This document shows positions 7,802 to 17,124 of a stretch of 57,857 nucleotides of DNA, piece after piece (position 1 is the first letter of the stretch; each line of letters opens with the position of its first letter). Made by a program: the position numbers and the translations under genes. This stretch comes from JACVRW01 sp038323835 (lineage in GTDB: Bacteria > Actinomycetota > Thermoleophilia > Solirubrobacterales > Thermoleophilaceae). The stretch is from the NCBI GenBank assembly GCA_038323835.1, contig JBBQHI010000025.1:1-57857 (forward strand). The letters are read 5' to 3'. Below the pieces are notes generated by a model that ran no database searches, was not told the DNA's origin, and saw nothing but the letters and a program-made list of their open reading frames with translations.

Positions 7802-10800
7802 TTACTTTTCCGCTGCCGGGCAGATGATCCGGTAGTCGCAGAAGCTGCAGATCTCCGCTGACGGGGTCGGCTCGAAGTCCTGCCTGAGGATTCCGCCTGC
7901 GATCTCCCCGACGGTGGCCTTCACCCGCTCCAGCTCCTCGGCGGAGTGCTCCACGGGAACGCGGTCGCCGGTCATGACGTAGAAGTAGCTCTGCGCCGAG
8001 GTCTCCAGGTTCCACGACTCGCGGGCGCCCATCTGGTACACGGAGAGCTGCACGTCCTCGCGCAGCTCCTGCGCGGTTTTGGCCTTGCCCGTCTTGTAGT
8101 CGATCAGCTCGTAGCTGCCGTCCGGATGCTTGTCCACGCGGTCCACGCGGCCGCGGAGCAGGTGGGGGCCGATGCGGAAGGCGAAACTGCGCTCGAACCA
8201 GACCGGCCGCGACTCGGAGTCGCGGTCCGCCACCCAGTAGCGCTCGAGCGCGGCCACCGCCCGCTCGCGGAACTGGAGCTCGTCGTCGGAGTCGCCAAAG
8301 CCGGAGCGGCGCCAGGACGCCTCGAACAGCTCCATCAGCACGGGGAGGCCGCCCCCGCCGACGGAGTGGAAGCGCTCGAGCACCTGGTGGAGCGCGATCC
8401 CGAAGCGCTGGTGGATGGTGGGCTCCTGCGGGATCCGGAAGACGCGCGCGAACTTGTACTTGAGCGGGCAGATTCGGTAGGTGTCGATGTCGGACGCCGA
8501 GAGCATCAGGCCGCGGCCGCGGCGGGGAATGAAGGGATCGAGTGAGGGCTCGGAGCCGTTCTGGGCCACGGCGGGCCGGCTGGCGGGGTCGCGGTCCGTG
8601 TCGCGCAGCCAGGCGTCGAGGGCGGACTGGTCGAGGATGCCGCGCTGCTCCGCAGTGGCGCACTGGGCGAGGATCTCGTTCAGCTCAGGCAGGGCCGCGT
8701 CCAGCGTCTGGCCGTCCTTCGTCCGCTCGATCAGGGCCGCCACCTTGATCAGCTCGAGGTAGCGGGACACCGCCTGGTCCACGTCCAGGTAGGTGTCGAG
8801 CCGCATCTCGCCCAGGTGGCCCCCGACGCGGGCCACGGTGTCGAGCAGCTCGTCGCGCATCAGGCGGAAGGTGGAGTGCAGGCCCTCGGCCGGGCCGAAG
8901 AGCTCCTCCTCCATCACCTCCTCCTCGATCTCCACGGCCTCCCTGGCCTCCTCGTAGAATGGCGATGGCCGCGGCGTGGCGCCGGGCGGACCGCTCTCGG
9001 GCCAGGCCAGGACGAGCCCCTTTCGCGCGCGCGTCATGGCCACGTGCAGCAGGCGGCGCATCTCGCCCTCGTGCGCGGCGCGGTCGTCCGCCTCGGGCAA
9101 CTTCTCCTTCAGGAGCTCGTCCGGCACCTCGTCGGCGCGCGCGCGCCGCGTGCCGGGCATGCGCGAGGCGGACAGCCCGAGCACGAAGACGTGGTCGAAC
9201 TCGAGTCCCTTGGAAGCGTGCATGGTCATGACCTGCACGGCGGGCGCGCTCGGGGCGCCCACCGCCTCCTCCTCGCGCAGGCCCGACTCGGCCACGGCGG
9301 TGAGGTAGCGCGTGAAGTCCCGTGCGGTGGCCTGCGGCTCGCGGCGCATGTAGGTCGTGGCCAGCTCAGGCAGCTTGGCGATATTGCGCAGCCGCTCCAC
9401 GGTGTCGGCATGGGTGGCGAAGACCTGCTGGCGGCGCAGGCCGATGCGCTCGATCAGCCTCAGCACGAAGGCGTCGGGGCGGCGATCCTCGAAGGCGCTC
9501 GAGGCCGAGCGGTAGAGCCTGAGGAAGACCCGCGCCCGGTCGCGGCCCTCCTCGGAGAGCTGCGGCCCCTCCAGCGCGGCGGCGATGGCCGAGGGCATGT
9601 CGAGCTTGCGCCGGCGCGCGAGCTGGGTGAGCCGGGCTACGTCCACCGAGCGTAGCTCCACCGGCGGCCGTGACAGGGCGCGCACCACGGCACCGGAGTC
9701 GGCGGGATCGGCGAGCGCGCGCAGCCAGGCCAGGACGTCGCGCACCTCGGCGCGCTGGAAGTAGGCGGCCGACCCACTCGTCCGTGCCGGGATGGCGCGC
9801 TCCTCCAGCGCTGATGACACCACGGCGGCCTCGTGCTTCACCGAGCGGACCAGCACGCAGATCTCGCCGGGCGACACGCCGTCCGCGATCAGGCGCTCGG
9901 CCTCGGCGGCCACGGCCTGGGCCTGGGCGCGCTCCGAGCGGCAGCGCCAGAACCGGACCCGGCCGCCGCTCGCGCCCTTCAGCTCCTTGTCGATCCGGTC
10001 CGGGATCGGCAGCACCACCGCGCGGGCCGCGGTGAGGATGCGCCGGCCCGAGCGGTGATTGCGCTCCAGGCGCACCATCTCGGCGTCGGGGAACTCGCGC
10101 CGGAAGTCGAGGAGGTTCTTCTGCGACGCCCCGCGGAAGCGGTAGATCGACTGGTCGTCGTCGCCCACCACGGTCACGTTGCGATGGTCGTCTACCAGCA
10201 GGCGCAGCAGCATCCCCTGGGCGAAGTTGGTGTCCTGGTACTCGTCCACCAGCACGTGGCGGTGGCGCTGCGCCACCCGCTCGCGCACGTGCGGGCGCTC
10301 GTGGAGCAGGCGGAACGCGCGCATCACGAGGTCGCCGAAGTCGAGCGCTCCGCGTTCGGCCAGCAGCCGGTCGTGGTCGGCGTAGATCCCGGCGAACTCG
10401 AGCTCCCGGGCCGCGGCCGCCCGGCCGGCGTCCCCTCCCTCGCCCGCGCGCTCCACGAGCCGCTCGGCGTAGCGCCGGTAGTCCTCGGCCGATACCAGCT
10501 CGTCCTTCAGGCGGTCGATGCGGGCCACAAAGCTGGCCAGCAGGGGGGCCGGGTTCCCGCGGATCTCGTGACGGCGGATCGTGAGGTCTCCGATCCGTTC
10601 CAGCAGGAGGGCGAGGCGGTCGGCCGGCGTGACCGGCGAGAGGAAGGGATCCACACCCGCCTCGAGCGACTCATCCTGGAGCAGGCGGGCGCAGAAGCCG
10701 TGGAAGGTGGACACGTGGAGGTCCTCGTACGGGGACTCGATCAAGGTCTCGAGCCGCTCGCGCATCTCGGCCGCCGCGGGCGAGGAGAACGTGAGCGCGA

Positions 10801-10963
10801 GGATCTCGTCCGGGGCCACCCCCTGCTCCACGAGCCAGGCGAAACGGCACACGAGCGTCCGGGTCTTGCCGGTGCCCGCGCCGGCCACGATCAGCAGCGG
10901 CCCCTCGGGATGGGTCACGGCCGCGTGCTGGGCGCGTGACAGATCCTCCAGCAGGGCGGGCAT
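7802..10963 (-). CDS. UvrD/Rep-type helicase fused to a PD-(D/E)XK nuclease
   Basis: Predicted 1053 residues. The helicase part has the Q motif and Walker A (LSRAQHAAVTHPEGPLLIVA followed by GAGTGKTRTL), DEYQDTNFAQ, VVGDDDQSIYRFRGAS, VMTMHASKGLEFDHVFVLGL and HVAMTRARKGLVLAW. From about residue 820 a RecB-like nuclease follows, with GRVDRVDKHPDGSYELIDYK as its catalytic region. Cysteines in YRICPLKYKF and AEICSFCDYRIICP can form an AddB-type iron-sulfur staple. This is the layout of actinobacterial UvrD/RecB helicase-nucleases used in end processing and recombination. It ends beside dispersed repeat copy 1 and is divergent from topoisomerase IB. Confidence 0.92.
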   Translation of the reverse strand: MPALLEDLSRAQHAAVTHPEGPLLIVAGAGTGKTRTLVCRFAWLVEQGVAPDEILALTFSSPAAAEMRERLETLIESPYEDLHVSTFHGFCARLLQDESLEAGVDPFLSPVTPADRLALLLERIGDLTIRRHEIRGNPAPLLASFVARIDRLKDELVSAEDYRRYAERLVERAGEGGDAGRAAAARELEFAGIYADHDRLLAERGALDFGDLVMRAFRLLHERPHVRERVAQRHRHVLVDEYQDTNFAQGMLLRLLVDDHRNVTVVGDDDQSIYRFRGASQKNLLDFRREFPDAEMVRLERNHRSGRRILTAARAVVLPIPDRIDKELKGASGGRVRFWRCRSERAQAQAVAAEAERLIADGVSPGEICVLVRSVKHEAAVVSSALEERAIPARTSGSAAYFQRAEVRDVLAWLRALADPADSGAVVRALSRPPVELRSVDVARLTQLARRRKLDMPSAIAAALEGPQLSEEGRDRARVFLRLYRSASSAFEDRRPDAFVLRLIERIGLRRQQVFATHADTVERLRNIAKLPELATTYMRREPQATARDFTRYLTAVAESGLREEEAVGAPSAPAVQVMTMHASKGLEFDHVFVLGLSASRMPGTRRARADEVPDELLKEKLPEADDRAAHEGEMRRLLHVAMTRARKGLVLAWPESGPPGATPRPSPFYEEAREAVEIEEEVMEEELFGPAEGLHSTFRLMRDELLDTVARVGGHLGEMRLDTYLDVDQAVSRYLELIKVAALIERTKDGQTLDAALPELNEILAQCATAEQRGILDQSALDAWLRDTDRDPASRPAVAQNGSEPSLDPFIPRRGRGLMLSASDIDTYRICPLKYKFARVFRIPQEPTIHQRFGIALHQVLERFHSVGGGGLPVLMELFEASWRRSGFGDSDDELQFRERAVAALERYWVADRDSESRPVWFERSFAFRIGPHLLRGRVDRVDKHPDGSYELIDYKTGKAKTAQELREDVQLSVYQMGARESWNLETSAQSYFYVMTGDRVPVEHSAEELERVKATVGEIAGGILRQDFEPTPSAEICSFCDYRIICPAAEK

Positions 10964-11016
10964 GCGAGCCAGGATAGTTCTGATTACCCGCCCGCTTCAG
11001 CGGGCACGAGCGGGTT

Positions 11017-12078
11017 GTGGCCAGGCTCAAGCGCGTGGACTGCTCCGGGCCCGGCATCCGCCGGCGTCGCCGGGGCAAGGGGTTCGAGTACCTCGACTCG
11101 GACGGGCGGCGCGTGGCCGAGCCCTCGGTGGTGGAGCGCATCCGCGAGCTGGCCATCCCGCCGGCGTGGGAGGACGTGTGGATCTGTCCCTACCCGATGG
11201 GCCATATCCAGGCCACGGGCACCGACGCCCGCGGGCGCAAGCAATACCGCTATCACGACCGCTGGCGCGAGCGACGCGACCGCGAGAAGTTCGAGTCGAT
11301 GGAGGACTTCGCCCGGGCGCTCCCGGGGCTGCGTGAGCGCGTGACCGCCGACCTCGGGCTCGACGGGATGCCCCGGGAGCGGACGCTGGCCTGCGCCACG
11401 CGGCTGCTCGACCGCGGCTTCTTCCGCATCGGCTCGGAGGACTACGCCGAGGAGAACGACACCTACGGGATCGCCACGATGGGCAAGCGCCACGTGACCG
11501 TGGAGGGGGAGGTGGTCACCTTCGACTACGAGTCGAAGGGCAGCAAGCGCCGCCTCCAGGCCTTCGGGGACCCGGAGGTGGCCGAGGTGGTCACCGAGCT
11601 GAAGCGCCGCCGGGGCGGCGGTGAGGAGCTCCTTGCCTGGCGCGAGGGGCGGCGCTGGGTGGACGTCAAGTCGCGCGACGTGAACGCGTACGTGAAGGAG
11701 GCGGCCGGACGCGAGTTCTCCGCCAAGGACTTCCGGACCTGGGGCGCCACCGTGCAGGCCGCCGTGGCGCTGTCGGTGTCCGGCCTCGCCGTCCGCACGA
11801 AGACGGCGCGCACGCGGGCGAAATCACGCGCAATCAAGGAGACCGCCCACTACCTCGGCAACACCCCGGCGGTGTGCCGCGCGTCCTACATCGACCCGCG
11901 CGTCTTCGATCGCTTCGACGGCGGGCTCACCATCGGCGGGGTGCTCCAGGGGATGGCGGAGGACACCGGCCAGGCCGAGACGCAGGCCCTGGTGGAGAGC
12001 GCCGTGCTCGATCTGCTCGCCGGCGACCGCGAGTCAGAGGCGGTGGAGCGCGGCCACGAGCTGGCCAGGGCCGCCTAG
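11017..12078 (+). CDS. DNA topoisomerase IB
   Basis: Predicted 353 residues, typical of bacterial poxvirus-like type IB enzymes. The N-terminal domain includes FEYLDSDGRRVAEPSVVERI and VWICPYPMGHIQATGTDARG. The catalytic domain shows RLLDRGFFRIGSEDYAEEND, FSAKDFRTWGATVQAA and KETAHYLGNTPAVCRASYID. Tyr291 in that last motif is the expected nucleophile, and the other catalytic residues (RxG, K, R, H equivalents) appear present. The enzyme relaxes supercoils by transient 3'-phosphotyrosine nicking. The start is GTG at 11017, 53 bases from the divergent helicase-nuclease start. It sits upstream of the end-joining cluster, but on a separate transcript. Confidence 0.93.
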   Translation: MARLKRVDCSGPGIRRRRRGKGFEYLDSDGRRVAEPSVVERIRELAIPPAWEDVWICPYPMGHIQATGTDARGRKQYRYHDRWRERRDREKFESMEDFARALPGLRERVTADLGLDGMPRERTLACATRLLDRGFFRIGSEDYAEENDTYGIATMGKRHVTVEGEVVTFDYESKGSKRRLQAFGDPEVAEVVTELKRRRGGGEELLAWREGRRWVDVKSRDVNAYVKEAAGREFSAKDFRTWGATVQAAVALSVSGLAVRTKTARTRAKSRAIKETAHYLGNTPAVCRASYIDPRVFDRFDGGLTIGGVLQGMAEDTGQAETQALVESAVLDLLAGDRESEAVERGHELARAA

Positions 12079-12296
12079 ACCGCCGGCGCTTCCTCAGGAA
12101 TCTCCGGGCCCTTCGGGTCGGGCTGAGGTGCGTCCGGAGGGTCCGGAATGGGAACCTCCGGGCCAGGGGGCCCGGCGGGCCCGGGCTGGCCGGGTGCCGG
12201 TGGTGCGGGCACCTCGGCCCATATCGATGGGACGAGCGTGGCGGAGAGAGTCATGCCGCCCTCGTGTCCGGATCCGGAGTGGCCGAAACAGGGCAC
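12075..12296 (-). CDS. Short proline-rich hypothetical protein
   Basis: A 73-residue frame whose last three quarters are Pro/Gly/Glu-rich (PEVPIPDPPDAPQPDPKGPE). It may start internally at the methionine of MTLSATLVPSIWAEV. It overlaps the topoisomerase stop by four bases, tail to tail, and fills the gap before the CAP-domain gene. No signal peptide or domain is evident. Proline-rich small proteins of this sort occur in actinobacteria, but biased composition also arises in non-coding GC-rich DNA, so this is tentative. Confidence 0.35.
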   Translation of the reverse strand: MPCFGHSGSGHEGGMTLSATLVPSIWAEVPAPPAPGQPGPAGPPGPEVPIPDPPDAPQPDPKGPEIPEEAPAV

Positions 12297-12309
12297 GGTC
12301 GGTGAGCCC

Positions 12310-13029
12310 TTAGCCGCGCGAGCCGAAGCTGGAGGTGTAGGTGGCAGCCGGCACGTTGCCGCGCATGCGGCGGGGCGTTCCGAGGGCGACGCCGATGCCG
12401 GCCTCGCGGAAGCGCCCGTTCAGGATGTTGGCGCGGTGCGGCGGGCTCGCCATCCAGGCGGCCACGATTCCCTGCGGCGTAGAGCGGTGGCGTCCGGCGC
12501 CCCAGGCGAGGTTCTCGCCGACGAACCAGGCGCTGCAGTGCCGGAGGTACCCGGCGCGACGGATGCGCGACACGAAGTCGGAGCCGTCGCGAGAGACGTG
12601 CGAGAAGTACTTCTGCTGCTCCATGTCCTGTGCGTGGAGAGTGGCGGCACGGGCCAGGCGGGGGTTCGCCGCCAGCGGGCGCAGGTGATAGCGCGAGCGC
12701 TCGGCGTTGAGCAGGCAGAGTGTGGCCTGGGCGAGCTGATCGGTGTCCACCTGGGCGGGCGTGGCGCTCCCGGCGGCGCAGGCCCCTGCCGAGCGCAGGC
12801 GGGCCGATACGGCGTGACCCGTCCGTTTGCCGGCGGGGACCCAGTGGGCCGACAGCTTCTTCGCGCCGGCGTGGGCCGGCCCGCTGTTCGCGGAGGCCAT
12901 GCCGGCGGGGGCCAGCATCAGCGCGAATGCCGCGGCGGTGCTCAGTGCCACGGCGGCGAGCCGATTTGGGGTCGGGGACTCGGCGGGGGACCGAGAGGTC
13001 TTGAGGGTGGGGGCGGGGGGGCGGTTCAT
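12310..13029 (-). CDS. Secreted CAP-domain (SCP/PR-1-like) protein
   Basis: Predicted 239 residues from the ATG at 13029; a longer frame from 13074 is possible. A signal peptide is visible (RLAAVALSTAAAFALMLAPA, then GMASANS). The CAP domain spans about residues 110-239: LLNAERSRYHLRPLAANPRL, FSHVSRDGSDFVSRIRRAGY, GENLAWGAG, and AWMASPPHRANILNGRFREA with GIGVALG. The His and Glu residues of the CAP cavity are present. Extracellular bacterial CAP proteins are common, but their biochemical role is poorly known. The gene is divergent from the HAD phosphatase that begins the end-joining run. Confidence 0.88.
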   Translation of the reverse strand: MNRPPAPTLKTSRSPAESPTPNRLAAVALSTAAAFALMLAPAGMASANSGPAHAGAKKLSAHWVPAGKRTGHAVSARLRSAGACAAGSATPAQVDTDQLAQATLCLLNAERSRYHLRPLAANPRLARAATLHAQDMEQQKYFSHVSRDGSDFVSRIRRAGYLRHCSAWFVGENLAWGAGRHRSTPQGIVAAWMASPPHRANILNGRFREAGIGVALGTPRRMRGNVPAATYTSSFGSRG

Positions 13030-13134
13030 GAGAGGTATGTCGCCCCGGTGCCGCCCTCCTGCGCGTTTGTGCACTCTTATCTGGACGGATATGCGACGGG
13101 TTTACTGAGCGCGCCGCTCTGGAACAGGGAATCG

Positions 13135-13788
13135 ATGCCTCCCGCCGCCATCCTCGACGTGGACGGCACCCTCGTGGACACGAACTACCACCACGCGATC
13201 GCGTGGTACCGGGCGGTCCGCCGCCACGGGACGGTGCTTCCGCTCTATCGCATCCACCGTCACATCGGCATGGGGGGCGACCAGTTCGTGCGCGCGCTCG
13301 CGGGCGAGGAGGAGGACCGCGAGCTAGGCGACGAGATCCGGGCGGCGGAGAAGGACCTGTACGCCGAGCTGCTCCCGGAGGTCGAGCCCCTCGAGGGCGC
13401 GGCGGACCTCGTTCGCCACCTCAAGGAGCGCGGGCACGCGGTGGTCCTGGCCAGCTCGGGCAAGGGTGACGAGGTGGACCACTACCTGGACCTGCTCGGC
13501 GTTCGCGACGTGGTGGACGGCTGGACCACCTCCGACGACGTGGAGGCCACCAAGCCCGAGCCCGACCTCGTGCATGCGGCCCTCGACAAGGCCGGGGCGG
13601 GCGACGCGGTGATGGTCGGAGACTCCACCTGGGACTGCGAGGCCGCGCGCCGGGGGGGGATCAGCACCGTGGCCGTGCTCACCGGAGGCTTCTCCGAGCG
13701 GGAGCTGCGCGACGCCGGAGCGGCGAACGTGTTCGAGTCGATCGGCGAGCTCCGCGAGGCTCTCGATCACACTCCGCTCGCCGGCTGA
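13135..13788 (+). CDS. HAD-superfamily phosphatase
   Basis: Predicted 217 residues from the ATG at 13135. It has HAD motif I ILDVDGTLVDTN with two aspartates, motif II VVLASSGKG, motif III lysine in EATKPEPDLVHAAL, and motif IV VMVGDSTWDCEAA. A helical cap lies between motifs I and II, as in phosphoglycolate-phosphatase-like enzymes. Substrate is not evident. It is the first gene of a closely spaced plus-strand series, 27 bases before ligD. It could clean up damaged nucleotides or ends, but that is only suggested by position. Confidence 0.88.
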   Translation: MPPAAILDVDGTLVDTNYHHAIAWYRAVRRHGTVLPLYRIHRHIGMGGDQFVRALAGEEEDRELGDEIRAAEKDLYAELLPEVEPLEGAADLVRHLKERGHAVVLASSGKGDEVDHYLDLLGVRDVVDGWTTSDDVEATKPEPDLVHAALDKAGAGDAVMVGDSTWDCEAARRGGISTVAVLTGGFSERELRDAGAANVFESIGELREALDHTPLAG

Positions 13789-13815
13789 GCATCGCGATGT
13801 AAGACTCAGCGAGAG

Positions 13816-15240
13816 ATGGCGGACCGGCTCGATCGCTACCGGAAGAAGCGGGACTTCGGGGCCACGCCCGAGCCCGCCGGCGACGGCAGCTCGTCGGCCT
13901 CCGCCGGCCGCTTCGTGGTGCAGGAGCACGACGCGAGCCGGCTCCACTGGGACCTGCGGCTCGAGCACGAGGGCACGCTGGCGTCGTGGGCGCTTCCCCG
14001 CGGGGTGCCGGACCACCCGAAGGAGAACCGCCTGGCCGTGCACACCGAGGATCACCCGCTCGAGTACCTCGAGTTCGAGGGGGAGATCCCGAAGGGCGAG
14101 TACGGCGGCGGCACGATGACCGTCTGGGACTCGGGCACCTACGACGCGGAGAAGTTCCGCGACGGCGAGGTGATCGCGGAGTTCAGCGGCGATCGGATGC
14201 GGGGGCGCTACGCGCTCTTTCGCACCCAGGGCTCGGACTGGCTCATCCACCGCATGGACCCGCCGGAGGACCCCGGCTACAAGCCGCTGCCGCAGCGCAT
14301 CGCGCCGATGCAGGCGCGCGGCGGTTCCCTGCCCCGCAACGAGGAGGCGTTCGGCTTCGAGGTCAAGTGGGACGGCATCCGCGCGATCGCCTACTGCGAC
14401 CACGGCCACCTGACGCTCCAGGGCCGCAACTTCACCGACTTCACCCCGCGCTACCCGGAGCTGCGCGAGCTGCCCCGGCGCCTGGGCGCGCGGCGCATGG
14501 TCCTCGACGGTGAGGTGGTGGCGATGGACGGGCAGGGCCGCCCCAGCTTCGAGCGCCTCCAGTCGCGCATGCACCTGGCCTCCGACTCGGCGATCCGGCG
14601 CCGGATGAGGGACCTGCCGGTGACCTACGTGATCTTCGACCTGCTCTACCTCGACGGCCACGGCACGATGTCCCTCTCGTACGGGGAGCGGCGCGACCTG
14701 CTCGCTCGCCTCGAGCTGGAGGGGCCGTCCTGGCGCACCCCCGGCTACCACCCGGGCGAGGGCGCGGCCCTCCTGGAGGCCACCGCGGCCATGGGCGTGG
14801 AGGGTGTGGTGGCCAAGCGGCTCGACTCCGCCTACGAGCCCGGCCGGCGCTCCCAGGCCTGGGTCAAGGTGAAGAACGTGAACGAGCAGGACGCGGTGAT
14901 CGGCGGCTGGACCCCGGGCGCGGGCGGGCGCGGCGGCCACCTGGGCGCGCTCGCCGTGGGGGTCATGGAGGACGGCCGCCTGGTGTACGCGGGCAAGGTC
15001 GGCACCGGCTTCACCGAGCAGACGCTCGGGCTGCTCGAACGCGAGCTGGCCTCCCGCCGGCGCGACGACTCGCCCTTCAGCGGCCGCCAGCCCCCGCGGG
15101 GCACCGTGTTCGTGGAGCCCGAGCTGGTGGCCGCCGTCGAGTTCCGCGAGTGGACGCGGAGCGGAACCCTTCGCGCACCCTCGTTCAAGGGCCTCCGGCC
15201 GGACAAGAACCCGCAAGATTGCATCCGTGAAGAGGGTTAA
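13816..15240 (+). CDS. ligD: LigD-type DNA ligase with 3'-phosphoesterase domain
   Basis: Predicted 474 residues. The phosphoesterase domain (about 1-165) has FVVQEHDASRLHWDLRLEHE and GEIPKGEYGGGTMTVWDSGT. The ATP-dependent ligase domain (about 170-474) has the nucleotidyl-lysine motif FGFEVKWDGIRA, with Lys184 as nucleophile. Further motifs are RRMVLDGEVVAMDGQG, YVIFDLLYLDGH, GVEGVVAKRLDSAYEPGRRS and QAWVKVKN, then the OB fold. It seals Ku-bound double-strand breaks after 3' end repair. The polymerase domain, part of a single LigD in mycobacteria, is a separate gene two positions downstream. It lies 28 bases before ku. Confidence 0.95.
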   Translation: MADRLDRYRKKRDFGATPEPAGDGSSSASAGRFVVQEHDASRLHWDLRLEHEGTLASWALPRGVPDHPKENRLAVHTEDHPLEYLEFEGEIPKGEYGGGTMTVWDSGTYDAEKFRDGEVIAEFSGDRMRGRYALFRTQGSDWLIHRMDPPEDPGYKPLPQRIAPMQARGGSLPRNEEAFGFEVKWDGIRAIAYCDHGHLTLQGRNFTDFTPRYPELRELPRRLGARRMVLDGEVVAMDGQGRPSFERLQSRMHLASDSAIRRRMRDLPVTYVIFDLLYLDGHGTMSLSYGERRDLLARLELEGPSWRTPGYHPGEGAALLEATAAMGVEGVVAKRLDSAYEPGRRSQAWVKVKNVNEQDAVIGGWTPGAGGRGGHLGALAVGVMEDGRLVYAGKVGTGFTEQTLGLLERELASRRRDDSPFSGRQPPRGTVFVEPELVAAVEFREWTRSGTLRAPSFKGLRPDKNPQDCIREEG

Positions 15241-15268
15241 TAGACCTCGGCCGGGTACCTTTTAGGCG

Positions 15269-16210
15269 ATGCCAAGAGCGATTTGGAGTGGAGCGATCAG
15301 CTTCGGCCTGGTGAACGTGCCGGTCAAGCTGTTCAGCGCGGTGTCGCGCAAGACCGTCCGCTTCCACCAGATCGACGGCGAGTCGGGCTCGCGCATCCAG
15401 CAGAAGCGCGTGAGCGCGGCGTCCGGCGAGGAGGTGCCCTACGAGAACCTCGTCAAGGGCTACGAGATCGGCCCCGACCGCTACGTGATCATCACGCCCG
15501 AGGAGCTCGACTCGATCTCGCCCGAGAAGACGCGCACGATCGACATCGAGGACTTCGTGGACCTCGATCAGATCGACCCGATCTTCTACGACCATCCCTA
15601 TTACCTCGTGCCCGACACCGGGGCCGAGAAGGCCTACAAGCTGCTGGTGGACGCCATGGACTCGTCGGCCAAGGTGGCGATCGCCCGCGTGGTCCTGCGT
15701 TCCAAGGAGAACCTGGTGGCCATCCGCCCGCGCGACGGGGTGCTCGCCATGGAGACCATGCTCTTCGCCGACGAGGTGATCCCGCCCGAAAAGCTCGACA
15801 GCGGTGCGGGGGAGTCGAAAAAGAAGACCAGCAAGCGCGAGCTGGACATGGCCACGCAGCTGATCGAGTCGCTGTCCGCGGACTTCGACCCTGACAAGTA
15901 CCGCGACGAGTACCGGGACCGCGTCCTCGAGATGATCGAGCGCAAGGCGCAGGGCGAGGACATCGTGATCGAGCAGCCCACCGAGGAGCCGCAGAAGGTC
16001 CCCGACCTGATGGCCGCCCTGGAGGCCAGCATCGCGGCGGCCAAGAGCCCCGGCGGGCGCAAGCCGGCGGCCAAGAGCAAGCCCGCGGCCAAGCCAGCGG
16101 GCGGGGCGAAGTCCTCGAACGGGCGCAAGGCCTCGAACGGCTCCGCCAAGGCTAAGAGCGGGTCGGCCTCCGGTTCGACCTCGCGGCGCAAGACGGCCAA
16201 GAAGTCGTAG
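15269..16210 (+). CDS. ku: Ku protein of non-homologous end joining
   Basis: Predicted 313 residues. The bacterial Ku core (about 1-255) begins PRAIWSGAISFGLVNVPVKL, and includes FHQIDGESGSRIQQKRVSAA, YVIITPEELDSISPEKTRTI and DPIFYDHPYYLVPDTGAEKA. From about residue 262 a Lys/Ala/Ser/Gly-rich basic tail follows (GGRKPAAKSKPAAKPAGGAK), as in actinobacterial Ku proteins with extended C-termini. Ku rings encircle DNA ends and recruit LigD. The gene lies between the ligase and polymerase modules of LigD, with 28 and 9 base gaps, so all three are very likely co-expressed. Confidence 0.96.
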   Translation: MPRAIWSGAISFGLVNVPVKLFSAVSRKTVRFHQIDGESGSRIQQKRVSAASGEEVPYENLVKGYEIGPDRYVIITPEELDSISPEKTRTIDIEDFVDLDQIDPIFYDHPYYLVPDTGAEKAYKLLVDAMDSSAKVAIARVVLRSKENLVAIRPRDGVLAMETMLFADEVIPPEKLDSGAGESKKKTSKRELDMATQLIESLSADFDPDKYRDEYRDRVLEMIERKAQGEDIVIEQPTEEPQKVPDLMAALEASIAAAKSPGGRKPAAKSKPAAKPAGGAKSSNGRKASNGSAKAKSGSASGSTSRRKTAKKS

Positions 16211-16219
16211 TCCGGCCCC

Positions 16220-17113
16220 GTGCCGCCGGCCCGCAGGGTGCAGGTCGAGGTCGAGGGGCACACGCTCTCGCTCTCGAATCTGGACAGGGTGCTCTACCCG
16301 CAGCCTGGGTTCACCAAGGGCCAGGTGATCGACTACTACACGCGGGTGGCCCCGGTCCTGCTGCCCCATCTGAGCGGCCGGCCGCTCACGATGAAGCGCT
16401 ATCCCAACGGGGTCGAGGGCCAGTACTTCTACGAGAAGCAGTGCCCCTCCCACCGTCCCGAGTGGGTGCGGACGGCGCCTGTGCCCACAGGTCGCAAGAC
16501 GATCGAATTCTGTCTCTGCGAGGACCTGCCGACGCTGGTGTGGATGGCCAACCTGGCCGATCTCGAGCTGCACCCGTCGCTCTCCCGCGCGGATCACATC
16601 GAGCGGCCGACCGTGATGGCCTTCGACCTCGACCCCGGTGAGCCGGCGGGGCTGGACGAGTGCTGCGAGGTGGCCCTCGTCCTGCGCGAGGCGCTCAGGC
16701 GGATCGGGCTGGAGTCGTTTCCGAAGACGTCCGGTTCGAAGGGCATACAGGTCTACGTGCCGCTGAACCGGGACGAGGCCACCTACGACGACACGAAGCC
16801 GCTCTCTCAGGCGCTGGCCCGCCACCTGGAGGCGGAGCACCCGAAGCTGATCGTGTCCAGCCAGAAGAAGGAGCTCCGGCGCGGCAAGGTGCTGATCGAC
16901 TGGAGCCAGAACGACGAGCACAAGACGACGGTGTCCGTTTACTCGCTGCGCGCTCGCCCACAGCCGACGGTGTCCACGCCGCTCGAGTGGCACGAGCTGG
17001 ACGATCCCGGGGGGCTCGTGTTCGAGGCGGGCGAGGTGCTCGACCGCGTGAGCGACCACAGCGATCTCTTCGCCCCCGTCCTCGAGCTGCAGCAGCGGCT
17101 CCCGGAGCTATAG
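16220..17113 (+). CDS. Stand-alone LigD polymerase (primase-polymerase) domain
   Basis: Predicted 297 residues, GTG start nine bases after ku. The AEP primase-polymerase fold shows LSNLDRVLYPQPGFTKGQVI, RPLTMKRYPNGVEGQYFYEK, the metal motif VMAFDLDPGEP, and the FPKTSGSKGIQVYVPLNRDE loop. RVSDHSDLFAPVLELQQRL closes the domain. This family adds ribo- or deoxynucleotides at breaks during end joining. It is the length expected for an isolated Pol domain, so LigD function is split into two polypeptides here, as in several actinobacteria. A zincin gene follows after 11 bases. Confidence 0.93.
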   Translation: MPPARRVQVEVEGHTLSLSNLDRVLYPQPGFTKGQVIDYYTRVAPVLLPHLSGRPLTMKRYPNGVEGQYFYEKQCPSHRPEWVRTAPVPTGRKTIEFCLCEDLPTLVWMANLADLELHPSLSRADHIERPTVMAFDLDPGEPAGLDECCEVALVLREALRRIGLESFPKTSGSKGIQVYVPLNRDEATYDDTKPLSQALARHLEAEHPKLIVSSQKKELRRGKVLIDWSQNDEHKTTVSVYSLRARPQPTVSTPLEWHELDDPGGLVFEAGEVLDRVSDHSDLFAPVLELQQRLPEL

Positions 17114-17124
17114 CGTTCAGCCTG